A DNA stretch of 64,000 nucleotides from XN24 sp035514535 (GCA_035514535.1 DATKAZ010000048.1:3858-67857), one strand, 5' to 3'; numbered from the stretch's first letter, positions 47,604 to 56,443 are shown. The notes: generated from the sequence alone by a model not told the origin. Numbers and translations: made by a program.

Positions 47604-47810
47604 TTGGAAGACGACAGAATCGAGGCGCTCGAGTCCAAGCTGGCCTTCCTGGAGCGCGGCCACCAGGAACTCGGCGACGTGGTGTATCGCCAGCGGCAGG
47701 CACTCGATGCGCTGGAAGCCCGGCTCGGGCGGCTCGCCGACCGGCTCCAGGCCCTCGAAGAGCGGCCGCGGGATTACGACGCCGCGGAAGAAAAACCGCC
47801 GCACTACTGA
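47604..47810 (+). CDS. slyX: SlyX family protein
   Basis: A 68-residue coiled-coil protein starting at a TTG: EDDRIEALESKLAFLERGHQ, with LGDVVYRQRQALDALEARLG and the C-terminal KPPHY that ends almost all SlyX proteins (about 70 residues). SlyX function is unknown. GGAAC lies six bases before the TTG. A GTG at 47550 would add 18 residues encoded by the palindromic repeat (SPFGPLSSVPVGPIGTPL), which are unlikely to be real. It converges on uup, nine bases apart. Confidence 0.82.
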   Translation: MEDDRIEALESKLAFLERGHQELGDVVYRQRQALDALEARLGRLADRLQALEERPRDYDAAEEKPPHY

Positions 47811-47819
47811 CGGCCGTCC

Positions 47820-49736
47820 TCAGCGATCTTGGCCTGCGGCCAGCGCGGCCTGCCGGTCCTCCAGTTCCAGCCAGCGCGCGGCCAGGCGATCGTGCTCGGC
47901 ATGCTTGTCCGCCAGCGTGTCGAGCACCGGCTGCGTCCTCTCCCACGCCTGTGCATAGAAATCGGGGGCGGCGATGCGCGCCTCGAGGGCCGCGATCTCC
48001 GCTTCCAGCCCCGCGATACGCCCCGGCAGGCCGTCGAGCTCGCGTTGCTCGAGATAACCGAGCTTGGTCGCTTTCTGCGGTGCCCGCCGCGTGTCCCGGG
48101 GCGCGGCGCGGGTCGGCGCGGCGGACCGCGCGAGGGCGTCCGTCTGCGCGAGCTCGCGCCCGCGCCGCGCCCAGTCGCTGTAACCGCCCGCGTATTCCAC
48201 GATCCGGCCGCCGGCCTCGAACACCAGGATCTTGTCGACGACGTTGTCGAGGAACTCGCGGTCATGGCTGACGACGAGCAGCGTGCCCGAATACTCGGCC
48301 AGCTTCGCCTCGAGGACCTCCAGCGTTTCCACGTCGAGATCATTGGTCGGCTCGTCCAGCACCAGCAGGTTGCTGGGCTGCGTGAACAGCCTCGCCAGGA
48401 TGACCCGGTTACGCTCGCCGCCGGACAGGGAGCTGACGGGCGTGAGTGCGCGCCTGGCGCTGAACAGGAAGCCGCGCAGGTAGCCGACCACGTGCTGTTG
48501 CTTGCCGTTGATGGTCACGTGGTCGCGGCCGTCGCCGACGTTGTGTGCCACGCTCTTGTCATAATCGAGCGACTGGCGCATCTGGTCGAAGTAGGCGACT
48601 TCCAGGTGCGTGCCGTGCTTGATCGTCCCGGCTTGCGGCTCGAGCTCGCCGAGCAGCAGCTTCAGGAGGGTGCTCTTGCCGACCCCGTTGTTGCCGACCA
48701 GCCCGATGCGGTCGCCACGCATCACTTTCAGGTTCAGTCCAGAGATCAGTAGCTCGCCGCCGTAGCCATAGCCGACATTCTTCGCCTGCACGACCTTGCG
48801 TCCCGAATTCTCGGCCTCGCCGATCGTGATACGCGCGCCGCCGGGGCGCGCGATGCGTTGCGCGCGGATGTCCCGCAGCTCGAGCAACGCCCGGACACGC
48901 CCCTCGTTGCGCGTCCGCCGCGCCTTGATGCCCTGGCGGATCCACGCTTCTTCCTCCGCCAGCTTGCGATCGAATTCCGCGTTGTGCCGCTCCTCTTCCT
49001 CGATCGCCGCAGCCTTGCGCCGCAGGTAATCCCGGTAGTCTCCCGGCCAGCTGACGAGCTGGCCGCGGTCGATCTCGATGATGCGAGTCGCGAGGCGCTG
49101 CAGGAAAGCCCGATCGTGTGTAATGAACAGCACGGCCCCCGGCCAGTTGGCGATCCGCTGCTCGAGCCACTGGATGGACGACAGGTCGAGGTGGTTGGTG
49201 GGTTCGTCGAGCAGCAGCAGCTGGGGCTTGCTGACGAGGGCGCGGGCCAGTGCCACCCGCCTGCGCCAGCCGCCCGACAGCTCGCCGAGGCGTTGCTCCC
49301 CGGGCAGGCCCATCTCGGTGAGGAGGGTGTCGACGACCCGGTCCACGTGCCAGCCGTCCACAGCATCGATGCGCCGATGCAGCTCCTCGAGTTCCTTGAG
49401 CCCGTGGCCGCCGAGGTCCTCGGCGGCCTTGCGCTGGTATTCCTCGACCAGCGCCTGGACTCCGGCCAGCCCGCTCGTGACCGACTCGCGCACCGTCTGC
49501 TGGAGGTCGTCCGGCATGGTCTGCTCGAGGCGGCTGATCCGCAGGTCGGCACGTCCCTGGACCTCGCCTTCGTCGGGGACGAGGGCGCCGGATACGAGCT
49601 TCAGCAACGACGTCTTGCCGGCGCCGTTGCGGCCGATCAGGCACACGCGCTCGCCCGGCTCGATGCCGAACTCGGCGGCCGACAAAATGACCTGGTCGCC
49701 GAAACGTAGCGAGACCCGGTCGAAGCGAAGCAGCAT
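47820..49736 (-). CDS. uup: ABC-F family ATPase Uup
   Basis: A 638-residue cytosolic protein with two ABC domains: Walker A GRNGAGKTS and GNNGVGKST, signatures LSGGWRRRVALARAL and LSGGERNRVILARLF, Walker B LLLLDEPTNHLDL and LLVLDEPTNDLD. The C-terminal coiled coil (LDGLPGRIAGLEAEIAALEA) marks Uup among ABC-F proteins. Uup acts on ribosomes and on DNA and influences precise excision of transposons in E. coli. The ATG at 49736 begins MLLRFDRVSLRFGDQVILS. A palindrome lies just upstream. Confidence 0.92.
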   Translation of the reverse strand: MLLRFDRVSLRFGDQVILSAAEFGIEPGERVCLIGRNGAGKTSLLKLVSGALVPDEGEVQGRADLRISRLEQTMPDDLQQTVRESVTSGLAGVQALVEEYQRKAAEDLGGHGLKELEELHRRIDAVDGWHVDRVVDTLLTEMGLPGEQRLGELSGGWRRRVALARALVSKPQLLLLDEPTNHLDLSSIQWLEQRIANWPGAVLFITHDRAFLQRLATRIIEIDRGQLVSWPGDYRDYLRRKAAAIEEEERHNAEFDRKLAEEEAWIRQGIKARRTRNEGRVRALLELRDIRAQRIARPGGARITIGEAENSGRKVVQAKNVGYGYGGELLISGLNLKVMRGDRIGLVGNNGVGKSTLLKLLLGELEPQAGTIKHGTHLEVAYFDQMRQSLDYDKSVAHNVGDGRDHVTINGKQQHVVGYLRGFLFSARRALTPVSSLSGGERNRVILARLFTQPSNLLVLDEPTNDLDVETLEVLEAKLAEYSGTLLVVSHDREFLDNVVDKILVFEAGGRIVEYAGGYSDWARRGRELAQTDALARSAAPTRAAPRDTRRAPQKATKLGYLEQRELDGLPGRIAGLEAEIAALEARIAAPDFYAQAWERTQPVLDTLADKHAEHDRLAARWLELEDRQAALAAGQDR

Positions 49737-49759
49737 TGCGGAGCACCCGTGCCGATCGG

Positions 49760-49776
49760 CACACACAAAGTGTGTG
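49760..49776. promoter_or_regulatory. Palindrome between uup and yceH
   Basis: CACACAC-AAA-GTGTGTG is a perfect 7-base inverted repeat. On the minus strand a -10-like TAGAAT lies just upstream, so the palindrome covers the likely uup transcription start. It could be an operator or an mRNA hairpin. A GATAAT at 49806-49811 could serve yceH on the other strand. Confidence 0.4.
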
Positions 49777-49857
49777 ATTCTATCGCGCCCGCTACCCCGG
49801 GGTTCGATAATCCCGTAGGCTGGTCGGACCGGCCGGGCCGTCCCACGGAGAAGTCTC

Positions 49858-50526
49858 GTGCGAACCGAACTCACGCCGCTCGAAGGCCGCGTCATCGGCT
49901 GCCTGATCGAAAAAGAAATCTCCACGCCTGACCAGTACCCGCTCACGCTCAACGCCCTGACCGCCGCCTGCAACCAGAAGAGCAACCGCGATCCGGTGCT
50001 CTCCCTGAGCGGCGTCGAAGTCCAGCAGGTGGTCGACGGCTTGATGAAGAAACACCTCGTCACCGATCGCAGCGGCGGGGTCGGCGGGCGCGTGACCCGT
50101 TACCGGCATCGCTTCTGCAACACGCAGTTCGGCGACCTGAAACTGGCGCCGCCCGAGCTCGCGATCGTTTGCGAGCTGCTGCTGCGCGGCCCGCAGACGC
50201 CGGGCGAGCTGCGCACCCGCGCGAGTCGCCTCGCGCCGCTGCATGATGTCGGCGAGGTCGAAGCCGCGCTCGGGCACCTGGCGGCACGCGAGATGCCGCT
50301 GGTCGCGCAATTGCCGCGGGAGCCCGGCAGGCGCGAGTCTCGCTGGATGCAGTTGTTTACCGGCGACGCCCCGCCGCCGGTGCCGGCCGCCGCCACGCCG
50401 GACAAGTTGTCGCGCGACGAGCGCATCGCGGCACTCGAGGGGCAGGTCGGCGAACTGCACGAGGCGCTGGCAGCGCTGCACCGGCGGGTCGACGCGCTCG
50501 CGGGGCGCGAGCAGCCGGATAGTTGA
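49858..50526 (+). CDS. YceH family protein (DUF480)
   Basis: A 222-residue protein starting with GTG: RTELTPLEGRVIGCLIEKEI. It contains STPDQYPLTLNALTAACNQK, SNRDPVLSLSGVEVQQVVDG and LLLRGPQTPGELRTRASRLA, the DUF480 signatures, with two winged-helix domains and a C-terminal coiled coil (IAALEGQVGELHEALAALHR). Function is unknown; the fold suggests DNA or protein binding. It is divergent from uup with 121 bases between. Confidence 0.88.
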   Translation: MRTELTPLEGRVIGCLIEKEISTPDQYPLTLNALTAACNQKSNRDPVLSLSGVEVQQVVDGLMKKHLVTDRSGGVGGRVTRYRHRFCNTQFGDLKLAPPELAIVCELLLRGPQTPGELRTRASRLAPLHDVGEVEAALGHLAAREMPLVAQLPREPGRRESRWMQLFTGDAPPPVPAAATPDKLSRDERIAALEGQVGELHEALAALHRRVDALAGREQPDS

Positions 50527-50597
50527 GCGAATGGCCTCGCTGCATACCGGCAAGGTTTGCTAGCATGGCACCATCCGTCAACGATCGAGCCGACCTG

Positions 50598-51344
50598 ATG
50601 CCCAAGGCAGCGCTGCCCGTCCTGATGCTGGCCCTTGCGAGCGCCGCGCTCGCGGGCTGCGGGCGCAGCGAGGTGCCGACGGAGCCGCCCCAGCAGGTGC
50701 AGCCGCCGACCTCCCAGCCGGCGGAAGACAAGGCAGCGGAGCGCTTCGAGGACGTCATCGAAAGCGGCACGGGATCGGGCTCGTTCAACTTCGAGGCCTA
50801 CGCCTACGATTGCGACGGCCTGAAGGTCACGGTGCGGCCGGGCGACGAAGAACTCACGGTGATCCTGCCGGACCACTCCATGGTCCTGCCGCAGGTCGAG
50901 GCCGCCTCGGGGGCGAAGTATGCCGACGGCGAAAACGGCTTCTGGGGCCGGGGCATCAACAGCGGCCAGTTGACGCTCGATGGCAAGGACATCCCGTGCG
51001 AGCTCGACCGGCCCGCGACGCCGTGGGTGGATGCGCGTGCGCGCGGCGCGGTGTTCCGCGGCGTCGGCCAGGAGCCCGGCTGGCACGTCGAGGTTCACCC
51101 GGAGCGTATCGTCATGGTCTACCAGTACGGCCAGAAGCGCGCCGTCGTGCCGAACACGGGTACCGCCGCCAGCGCCGACAAGTCGAAGCGCGAATGGCAG
51201 GCGACGACGGAAGAACATGAGTTCCTGCTGGCCGTGGAGGACCGCGCCTGCACGGACGTCATGAGCGGCGAGATATTTCCCGCGGCCGTCACGGCGACGC
51301 TCGACGGTCGCCAGTACACGGGTTGCGGCAGGGATCTCGAGTAG
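50598..51344 (+). CDS. Lipoprotein with MliC lysozyme-inhibitor domain plus a second domain
   Basis: A 248-residue lipoprotein: signal MPKAALPVLMLALASAALAG then Cys21. Residues about 68-135 form an MliC domain (AYDCDGLKVTVRPGDEELTV; SGAKYADGENGFWGRG; LDGKDIPCEL) of the kind that blocks C-type lysozymes. Residues 140-248 form a second domain (RGVGQEPGWHVEVHPERIVM; ACTDVMSGEIFPAAVTATLD) found in other envelope lipoproteins of the COG3650 type. It probably sits at the outer membrane and shields peptidoglycan. The ATG at 50598 fits the signal; an ATG at 50565 is possible. Confidence 0.8.
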   Translation: MPKAALPVLMLALASAALAGCGRSEVPTEPPQQVQPPTSQPAEDKAAERFEDVIESGTGSGSFNFEAYAYDCDGLKVTVRPGDEELTVILPDHSMVLPQVEAASGAKYADGENGFWGRGINSGQLTLDGKDIPCELDRPATPWVDARARGAVFRGVGQEPGWHVEVHPERIVMVYQYGQKRAVVPNTGTAASADKSKREWQATTEEHEFLLAVEDRACTDVMSGEIFPAAVTATLDGRQYTGCGRDLE

Positions 51345-51364
51345 GGCCTGTTCACACTTGGCCG
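51343..51364. repeat. 22-bp dispersed repeat, copy 2
   Basis: It matches 20 of the 22 bases of the copy at 6305-6326. It begins in the stop codon of the lipoprotein gene and runs into the start region of the next gene. Confidence 0.5.
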
Positions 51365-52089
51365 TGCCGCCCGAAACCATCACCATTGCGGCGAAGTACT
51401 GCGGCCCGCCCGATTCGGGCAATGGCGGCTATACCTGCGGCCGGCTCGCCGCCCACCTTGCCGGGGCGGTCGAAGCCACGCTGCGGCACCCGCCACCGCT
51501 CGACCGCGAACTCACCCTGCTGCGCAAACCCGGCGGGCTCGTACTGATGGACGGCGAAACGCCTGTCGCGGAGGCGTGCCGGACGCGCTTCCAGCTCGAG
51601 CTGCCGCACTGTCCGGGACTGGGGGCCGCCGCCGAGGCCTCCGGGCGGTACCACGGGTACCACGAGCACGCCTTCCCGACCTGTTTCGTCTGCGGGCCCG
51701 TGCGCGCGGCCGGCGACGGCCTGCGCATATTCGCCGGCGAAGTCGCCGGCGACGGGCTCGTCGCCTGCCCGTGGAAACCCGCGGCCGAGCTCGCGGGAGA
51801 GGACGGCCAGGTGCGCAGTGAGTTCGTGTGGGCGGCGCTGGACTGCCCGGGCGCATGGGCATGGCTCGCAGAACTCGCCAACCCGCTTGTGCTCGGACGG
51901 CTCGCCGCCGTGATCGATTCGCCGGTGACGGCGGGGCACCCGCATATCGTCGGCGGCTGGCGCCTCGGCCACGAAGGCCGCAAATATTATTCCGGGACAG
52001 TGATCTGGGGCGCGGACGGCACCGTCTGTGCGCGGGCCCGGGCGACCTGGATCGAAGTGGACCCGGCGCATTTCGCGGCGGCCGGCTGA
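51358..52089 (+). CDS. Double-hotdog acyl-CoA thioesterase-like protein (tentative)
   Basis: A protein of up to 243 residues. The N-half has GNGGYTCGRLAAHLAGAVEA, similar to the GGY-containing start of double-hotdog thioesterase-like proteins, followed by TLRHPPPLDRELTLLRKPGG. The C-half has FPTCFVCGP and EFVWAALDCPGAWAW, then AVIDSPVTAGHPHIVGG and a strand-rich end. I do not recognise a characterised family. A TTG at 51358 or GTG at 51364 could start it; both are in or next to the 22-bp repeat, so the true N-terminus is uncertain. Confidence 0.5.
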   Translation: MAVPPETITIAAKYCGPPDSGNGGYTCGRLAAHLAGAVEATLRHPPPLDRELTLLRKPGGLVLMDGETPVAEACRTRFQLELPHCPGLGAAAEASGRYHGYHEHAFPTCFVCGPVRAAGDGLRIFAGEVAGDGLVACPWKPAAELAGEDGQVRSEFVWAALDCPGAWAWLAELANPLVLGRLAAVIDSPVTAGHPHIVGGWRLGHEGRKYYSGTVIWGADGTVCARARATWIEVDPAHFAAAG

Positions 52090-52145
52090 ATTCGGCACGG
52101 CAATTGCCGCCATCTGGGGCTGGGACCCGGCCTTCGCGGGAATTC

Positions 52146-52781
52146 TCAGGGAGCGAGACGCTCGATGACCCAGGCGTCGTCGATCAGCCGATAGCGCAGG
52201 CGATCGTGCAGTCGTGACGCGCGGCCCTGCCAGAACTCGATCTCCTCGGGCCGCACGCGGTAGCCGCCCCAGAACGACGGCAACGGCACGTCGCCGGCCG
52301 CGAACTTGCGCTTGATCTCGTCGAGCTTCATCTCCAGCACCGAGCGCGAGCTGATCACCGCGCTTTGTTCCGACACCCACGCGCCGAGCTGGCTGCCGCG
52401 CGGCCGGCGCGCGAAGTAGCGCATCGCCTCGCCCGCGCTGATGCGCTCCGCCTTGCCGCGGATACTCACCTGGCGTTCCAGCGTCTGCCAGAAAAACAGC
52501 ATCGCGACCGAGGCATTCTCCGCGATCTCCCGCGCCTTGCGGCTTTCCAGGTTCGTGAAGAACACGAAGCCGTCGACGTCGAAGTACTTCAGCAACACGA
52601 TGCGCGCGCCGGGTCGTCCGTCCACGCCCGCCGTCGCGAGGGTGCAGGCGTTGACCTCGGGCTGGGCCACCTCGCGCGCCTGCTCGAACCACCGCGCGAA
52701 TTGCTTCACGGGATCCGGGTCGAGGTTGCTGCGGCGCAACGGCTCGCCGCTGTATTCGCTTCTCAGGTCAGCCAGGTCCAT
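52146..52781 (-). CDS. pdxH: Pyridoxamine/pyridoxine 5'-phosphate oxidase
   Basis: A 211-residue FMN enzyme that makes pyridoxal 5'-phosphate. It begins MDLADLRSEYSGEPLRRSNL, has DPVKQFARWFEQAREV, ARIVLLKYFDVDGFVFFTNL (FMN and substrate), VSIRGKAERI, PRGSQLGAWVSEQS, and the C-terminal WGGYRVRPEEIEFWQGRASR LHDR signature ending in a typical WVIERLAP. Length is that of E. coli PdxH (218). Divergent from the peptide-binding protein gene. Confidence 0.95.
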   Translation of the reverse strand: MDLADLRSEYSGEPLRRSNLDPDPVKQFARWFEQAREVAQPEVNACTLATAGVDGRPGARIVLLKYFDVDGFVFFTNLESRKAREIAENASVAMLFFWQTLERQVSIRGKAERISAGEAMRYFARRPRGSQLGAWVSEQSAVISSRSVLEMKLDEIKRKFAAGDVPLPSFWGGYRVRPEEIEFWQGRASRLHDRLRYRLIDDAWVIERLAP

Positions 52782-52927
52782 GCCGAATCTCCCGCCCGGT
52801 CCACCGGGCTCACGCGCGAAAATCTTCCATTCCGCGGCACGACTGTCGCCGCGTATCGCGGTGCCCGGGTCGAAGCCCGGGACCTCAGTCGTTATTCTAG
52901 GCTCATCAATCGCCAACGGAGTCATTC

Positions 52928-54511
52928 ATGCCCCGCCACACGATCGCCGTCGCGCTGTGCCTCGCCCTGCCCCTGCAGGCCGCGGCCGCCGGCGAGGTCC
53001 TGCGGGTGGCCAATCCGGGCCACCCGGCATCGCTGGACCCGCACCGCATCACCGGCGTGTGGGAAAACCGCATCGTCGGCGATATGCTGATGGGCCTGAC
53101 CACGGAGGGTCCCGCAGGCGAGGTCGTCGGCGGGGCGGCCGAGTCTTGGGAGGTCTCAGCCGACGGCCTGCGCTACGAGTTCACGCTGCGCGAGCACCGC
53201 TGGTCGGACGGGCCGGCGGTGACGGCCGAGGATTTCGTCTACTCCTTTCGGCGCATGATGTCCGGCGAGACGACCTCGCCCTACGCGCAGTTCTTCTGGG
53301 TGATCGAGAACGGCCGGGGGGTCACGGCCGGCGAGGCCCCGCCGACGGCCCTCGGGGTCGAGGCGCTCGCCCCGGACCGGCTGGAGATCCGCCTCGCGCG
53401 CCGCACGCCGTACTTCGCCGGCCTGCTCATGCATTTCGCCGCCTTCCCGGTGCCGCGCCACGCCGTCGAGGCCCACGGCCGGCAATGGACCGAGCCCGGC
53501 AAGATGCCCGCCAACGGTGCGTTCCGCCTGGCGGCGCGCGTGCCCAACGACCATGTGCTGCTGGAAAAGAACCCGCACTTCCACGACGCGGACAACGTCC
53601 GCCTCGCGGGCGTGCGCTACTACGGACTGGAGGACCGCGACGCCGCCCTGCTGCGCTTCCGCGCCGGCGAAATCGATGTCCTGCGCGACTTTCCCGCCGG
53701 GCGGACGGCCTGGCTCCGGGAGCACATGCCGGACGCCGTGCGCACGTCGCCCTATCTCGGCCTGTCCTTCCTTGCCGTCAACCACGCACGCGAGGCGCTG
53801 CGGGACCGCCGCGTTCGCCAGGCGCTGTCCCTGGCGCTTGACCGCCACATCATCACCGAGCGCGTGCTGGGCAGCGGCGAGCAACCCGCCTGGAGCCTGG
53901 TGCCGCCCGGCACCGCCGACTATCCCGCGCCGGCTCGGGCCGAATGGCACGACCAGCCCATGGAGGCGCGCCGCGCCCGGGCGGCCGCCCTGATGCGGGA
54001 AGCAGGTTACGGGCCCGGGAAGAAGCTGCGCCTGCACCTGCGTTATCCGTTGTCGGAGAACGAGCGGCGCGTCGCAATCGCGCTCCAGTCCATGTGGCGC
54101 GCGATCCACGTGGAGGCGGAGCTCGACCGGGCGGAGACGGCCGTCCACTATGCGGCCCTGCAGCAGGGAGACTTCGACCTCGGCCTCGCGAGCTGGCTGG
54201 CCGTCTACGACGACGCGCAGACGTTCACACTGCTGCTGCGGACCGAAAGCGGCCCCAACAACCTCGGCGGCTACTCGCACCCGGAATACGATCGCCTGAC
54301 GGACGACGCCGCGCGCGCGGCCGAGCCGGCGGCGCGGGCCGGGCTGTTGCGCGATGCCGAGGCGCTGGCCATGCGCGAGCAGGCCCTGATACCGGTCTAT
54401 CACCATGCGGCGCGCAACCTCGTGAGCCCACGCGTCCGCGGCTGGCAGGACAACATGCTGGACGTCAACCGCAGCCGTTACCTCGGACTCCAGCCCCGTG
54501 GGCCGGAGTGA
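52928..54511 (+). CDS. Periplasmic peptide-binding protein (OppA/SBP family 5)
   Basis: A 527-residue protein with a signal peptide (MPRHTIAVALCLALPLQAAA). Family 5 features are LRVANPGHPASLDPHRITGV, ESWEVSADGLRYEFTLREHR WSDG, TAEDFVYSFRRMM, PANGAFRLAARVPNDHVLLE and RRVRQALSLALDRHIITERV. It binds oligopeptides or similar ligands outside the inner membrane. No permease or ATPase genes are nearby, so it either serves a transporter encoded elsewhere or has another use, such as peptide chaperoning. Confidence 0.88.
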   Translation: MPRHTIAVALCLALPLQAAAAGEVLRVANPGHPASLDPHRITGVWENRIVGDMLMGLTTEGPAGEVVGGAAESWEVSADGLRYEFTLREHRWSDGPAVTAEDFVYSFRRMMSGETTSPYAQFFWVIENGRGVTAGEAPPTALGVEALAPDRLEIRLARRTPYFAGLLMHFAAFPVPRHAVEAHGRQWTEPGKMPANGAFRLAARVPNDHVLLEKNPHFHDADNVRLAGVRYYGLEDRDAALLRFRAGEIDVLRDFPAGRTAWLREHMPDAVRTSPYLGLSFLAVNHAREALRDRRVRQALSLALDRHIITERVLGSGEQPAWSLVPPGTADYPAPARAEWHDQPMEARRARAAALMREAGYGPGKKLRLHLRYPLSENERRVAIALQSMWRAIHVEAELDRAETAVHYAALQQGDFDLGLASWLAVYDDAQTFTLLLRTESGPNNLGGYSHPEYDRLTDDAARAAEPAARAGLLRDAEALAMREQALIPVYHHAARNLVSPRVRGWQDNMLDVNRSRYLGLQPRGPE

Positions 54512-54577
54512 AGCGCATGGCGGGAGCCTGCAGCGCGTGCGTTATGCTTCACTCAAAGCGCCGGGAGGACCCGTCCC

Positions 54578-55207
54578 TTGAAACTCTATGACATGCGCGT
54601 CGCGCCCAGCCCCCGCCGGGTACGGGTCTTCCTCGCCGAAAAGGGCATCGAGATTCCGCGGGTGGAGATCAATATCCGCGCCGGCGAGAATCTTGCGCCG
54701 GAATTCCTCGCCGTCAACCCGCGCGGCGTATTGCCGACGCTGCAGCTCGAGGACGGCACCGTCATCGACGAGAGCGTTGCGATCTGCCGGTATTTCGAGG
54801 AGTTGCGCCCCGACCCGCCGCTGATGGGACGGACCGCGCTCGAGAAAGCCATGACCGAGTGCTGGCTGCGACGGGTAGAGTTCGACGCCGGCCTGCCCGT
54901 GATGGACGCGTTTCGCAACAGTTACCCACCCTACGCCGAGCGTGCCGTGCCCGGGCGGGCGGGGACGAAGGCGATTGCCGAGCTCGCCGAGCGCGGCCGG
55001 GCGCGCCTCGCGGAATTCTACCCGATGATCGATCGCCGCCTGGCCGACTCCGAGCATGTCGCCGGGCCGAACTTCTCGATCGCGGACATCACGCTGCTCT
55101 GCATCGCGGACTTCGCACGTGCCGTGAAGCTGCCCGCGCCCGATGGCCTGGAGCACTTCGCGCGCTGGCACGCCCGGGTATCCGCGCGGCCCAGCGCCAC
55201 CGCCTGA
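54578..55207 (+). CDS. Glutathione S-transferase
   Basis: A 209-residue cytosolic protein starting at a TTG with GGGAGG nine bases upstream. The thioredoxin-like domain is KLYDMRVAPSPRRVRVFLAE to NPRGVLPTLQLEDGTVIDES (cis-Pro and Glu-Ser for glutathione), then the helical domain with GPNFSIADITLLCIADFARA, the GST N-cap motif. A Ser rather than Tyr near the start (APSPRR) suggests a bacterial class. Substrate unknown; it is 66 bases after the peptide-binding gene. Confidence 0.88.
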   Translation: MKLYDMRVAPSPRRVRVFLAEKGIEIPRVEINIRAGENLAPEFLAVNPRGVLPTLQLEDGTVIDESVAICRYFEELRPDPPLMGRTALEKAMTECWLRRVEFDAGLPVMDAFRNSYPPYAERAVPGRAGTKAIAELAERGRARLAEFYPMIDRRLADSEHVAGPNFSIADITLLCIADFARAVKLPAPDGLEHFARWHARVSARPSATA

Positions 55208-55227
55208 GCCGGCCGGCCGGCCGGGTC

Positions 55228-55704
55228 TCAGCCCTTGTCGGCCAGGCGCCGCTCGAGCGAGGCGACCCGGTCCTCCAGCTCGTAGACGGTGCGAGCCATT
55301 TCGTCGAGCGCCTGCGGGACATAGGCGCCCGCCGGCGGGCCCCGGAACAGGGTATTCATGGACTTCACGAACCCGGGGTCGGCGAGCGCGACCTCGCCGA
55401 GGCTCGACAGGGTGAAGCGCGGCCGGTTGACGGGCGCCAGCACTTCGATCGCGACCCACCGGGCGGCGTTGCGCCGGCCGTCGTCGGCCAGTTCGGGATG
55501 CTGCCACCAGCAGATCTTGGTGATCCTTTCCGGGTGCGGAATCACCTGGCGGAGATCCTCGCTGGGCCCCGCGCTGCCGGCCAGGTGCTGTTCCGCGAGC
55601 GCGCGCAGATCGGGCGCGGATCCCACCAGCATCGCCCGGTCATGTTCGTACAGCGCATACACGCCCGGGCCGGCGGGAATCCTGTTCAGGCTGAAGCGGC
55701 TCAT
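55228..55704 (-). CDS. GIY-YIG-like small protein with C-terminal coiled coil
   Basis: A 158-residue protein. IPAGPGVYALYEHDRAMLVG SAPDLRALAEQHL resembles the start of GIY-YIG nuclease domains (GVY...LVGSA, with a His ending the helix), but the usual catalytic Arg in that helix is not evident. A middle KICWWQHPELAD and the C-terminal coiled coil (LDEMARTVYELEDRVASLERR) follow. It lies 76 bases after maiA on the same strand and may end that operon. Function unknown; homology is tentative. Confidence 0.5.
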   Translation of the reverse strand: MSRFSLNRIPAGPGVYALYEHDRAMLVGSAPDLRALAEQHLAGSAGPSEDLRQVIPHPERITKICWWQHPELADDGRRNAARWVAIEVLAPVNRPRFTLSSLGEVALADPGFVKSMNTLFRGPPAGAYVPQALDEMARTVYELEDRVASLERRLADKG

Positions 55705-55780
55705 GGCTCCCTCTCCACTGGCTGCGTCAGTCTTATTCTAGTCCTCCTGCCAGCGACCCGGACATCAGGACATGCCGCGC

Positions 55781-56434
55781 TCAGGCGTCGGGCAGGGCGT
55801 CCGGCTGGACCGCGGCGTCGGCGGCACGGAAGGCGTCCAGTTCCATGCAGGCCGCCTCGATCCGGAGGGCCGTGGGGAAGGCATCGAGCTCGCAATCGTA
55901 GCGCCGGGCGTTATACAGCTGCGGCACCAGGCAGCAATCGGCGAGGCCCGGCGTGTCGCCGTGACAGAACCGCCCGCTGCCGGCGTCGCCGGCGAGACGT
56001 GCCTCCATGGCCTGCAGGCCGACGCTGACCCAGTGACGATACCATTCGTCGCGCCGCGTATCGTCCAGGCCGCACTGGTCACGCAGGAATTGCAGCACCC
56101 GCAGGTTATTGAGGGGATGGATGTCGCTGGCAACGAGTTGCGCGAGGCTGCGGACGCGGGCCCGGCCGGCCGGGTCGGGCGGCAGCAGGGGCGGCGCGGG
56201 ATGTGTCTCCTCGAGGTACTCGATGATCGCCAGCGACTGGGTCAGCAGCACGCCGTCGATCTGCAGCGCCGGCACGAGTCCCTGCGGATTGATCTCGAGG
56301 TACGCCGGCATGCGCTGCTCGCCGCCGCCGCGCAGCAGGTGCACGGGCACCGGTTGCCACGCGAGGCCCTTGAGGTTCAGCGCGATCCTCACGCGCCAGG
56401 CGGCGGTGCTGCGCCAGTACCCGTAGAGCTTCAT
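55781..56434 (-). CDS. maiA: Maleylacetoacetate isomerase
   Basis: A 217-residue GST-fold enzyme (zeta class) that turns maleylacetoacetate into fumarylacetoacetate with glutathione. MKLYGYWRSTAAWRVRIALN, LEINPQGLVPALQIDG and TQSLAIIEYLEETHP match MaiA; RSTAAWR replaces the common SSCSYR-type loop, so the active-site Ser and Arg are kept in a changed setting. CHGDTPGLADCCLVPQLYNA is the helical-domain motif. It follows the fumarylacetoacetase gene by nine bases in the tyrosine operon. Confidence 0.9.
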   Translation of the reverse strand: MKLYGYWRSTAAWRVRIALNLKGLAWQPVPVHLLRGGGEQRMPAYLEINPQGLVPALQIDGVLLTQSLAIIEYLEETHPAPPLLPPDPAGRARVRSLAQLVASDIHPLNNLRVLQFLRDQCGLDDTRRDEWYRHWVSVGLQAMEARLAGDAGSGRFCHGDTPGLADCCLVPQLYNARRYDCELDAFPTALRIEAACMELDAFRAADAAVQPDALPDA

Positions 56435-56443
56435 GCCCCGGCC

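Noticed and set aside
47201..47638. A 145-codon minus-strand frame before slyX
   Set aside because: It runs through the terminator and palindrome and has no motif or ribosome site.
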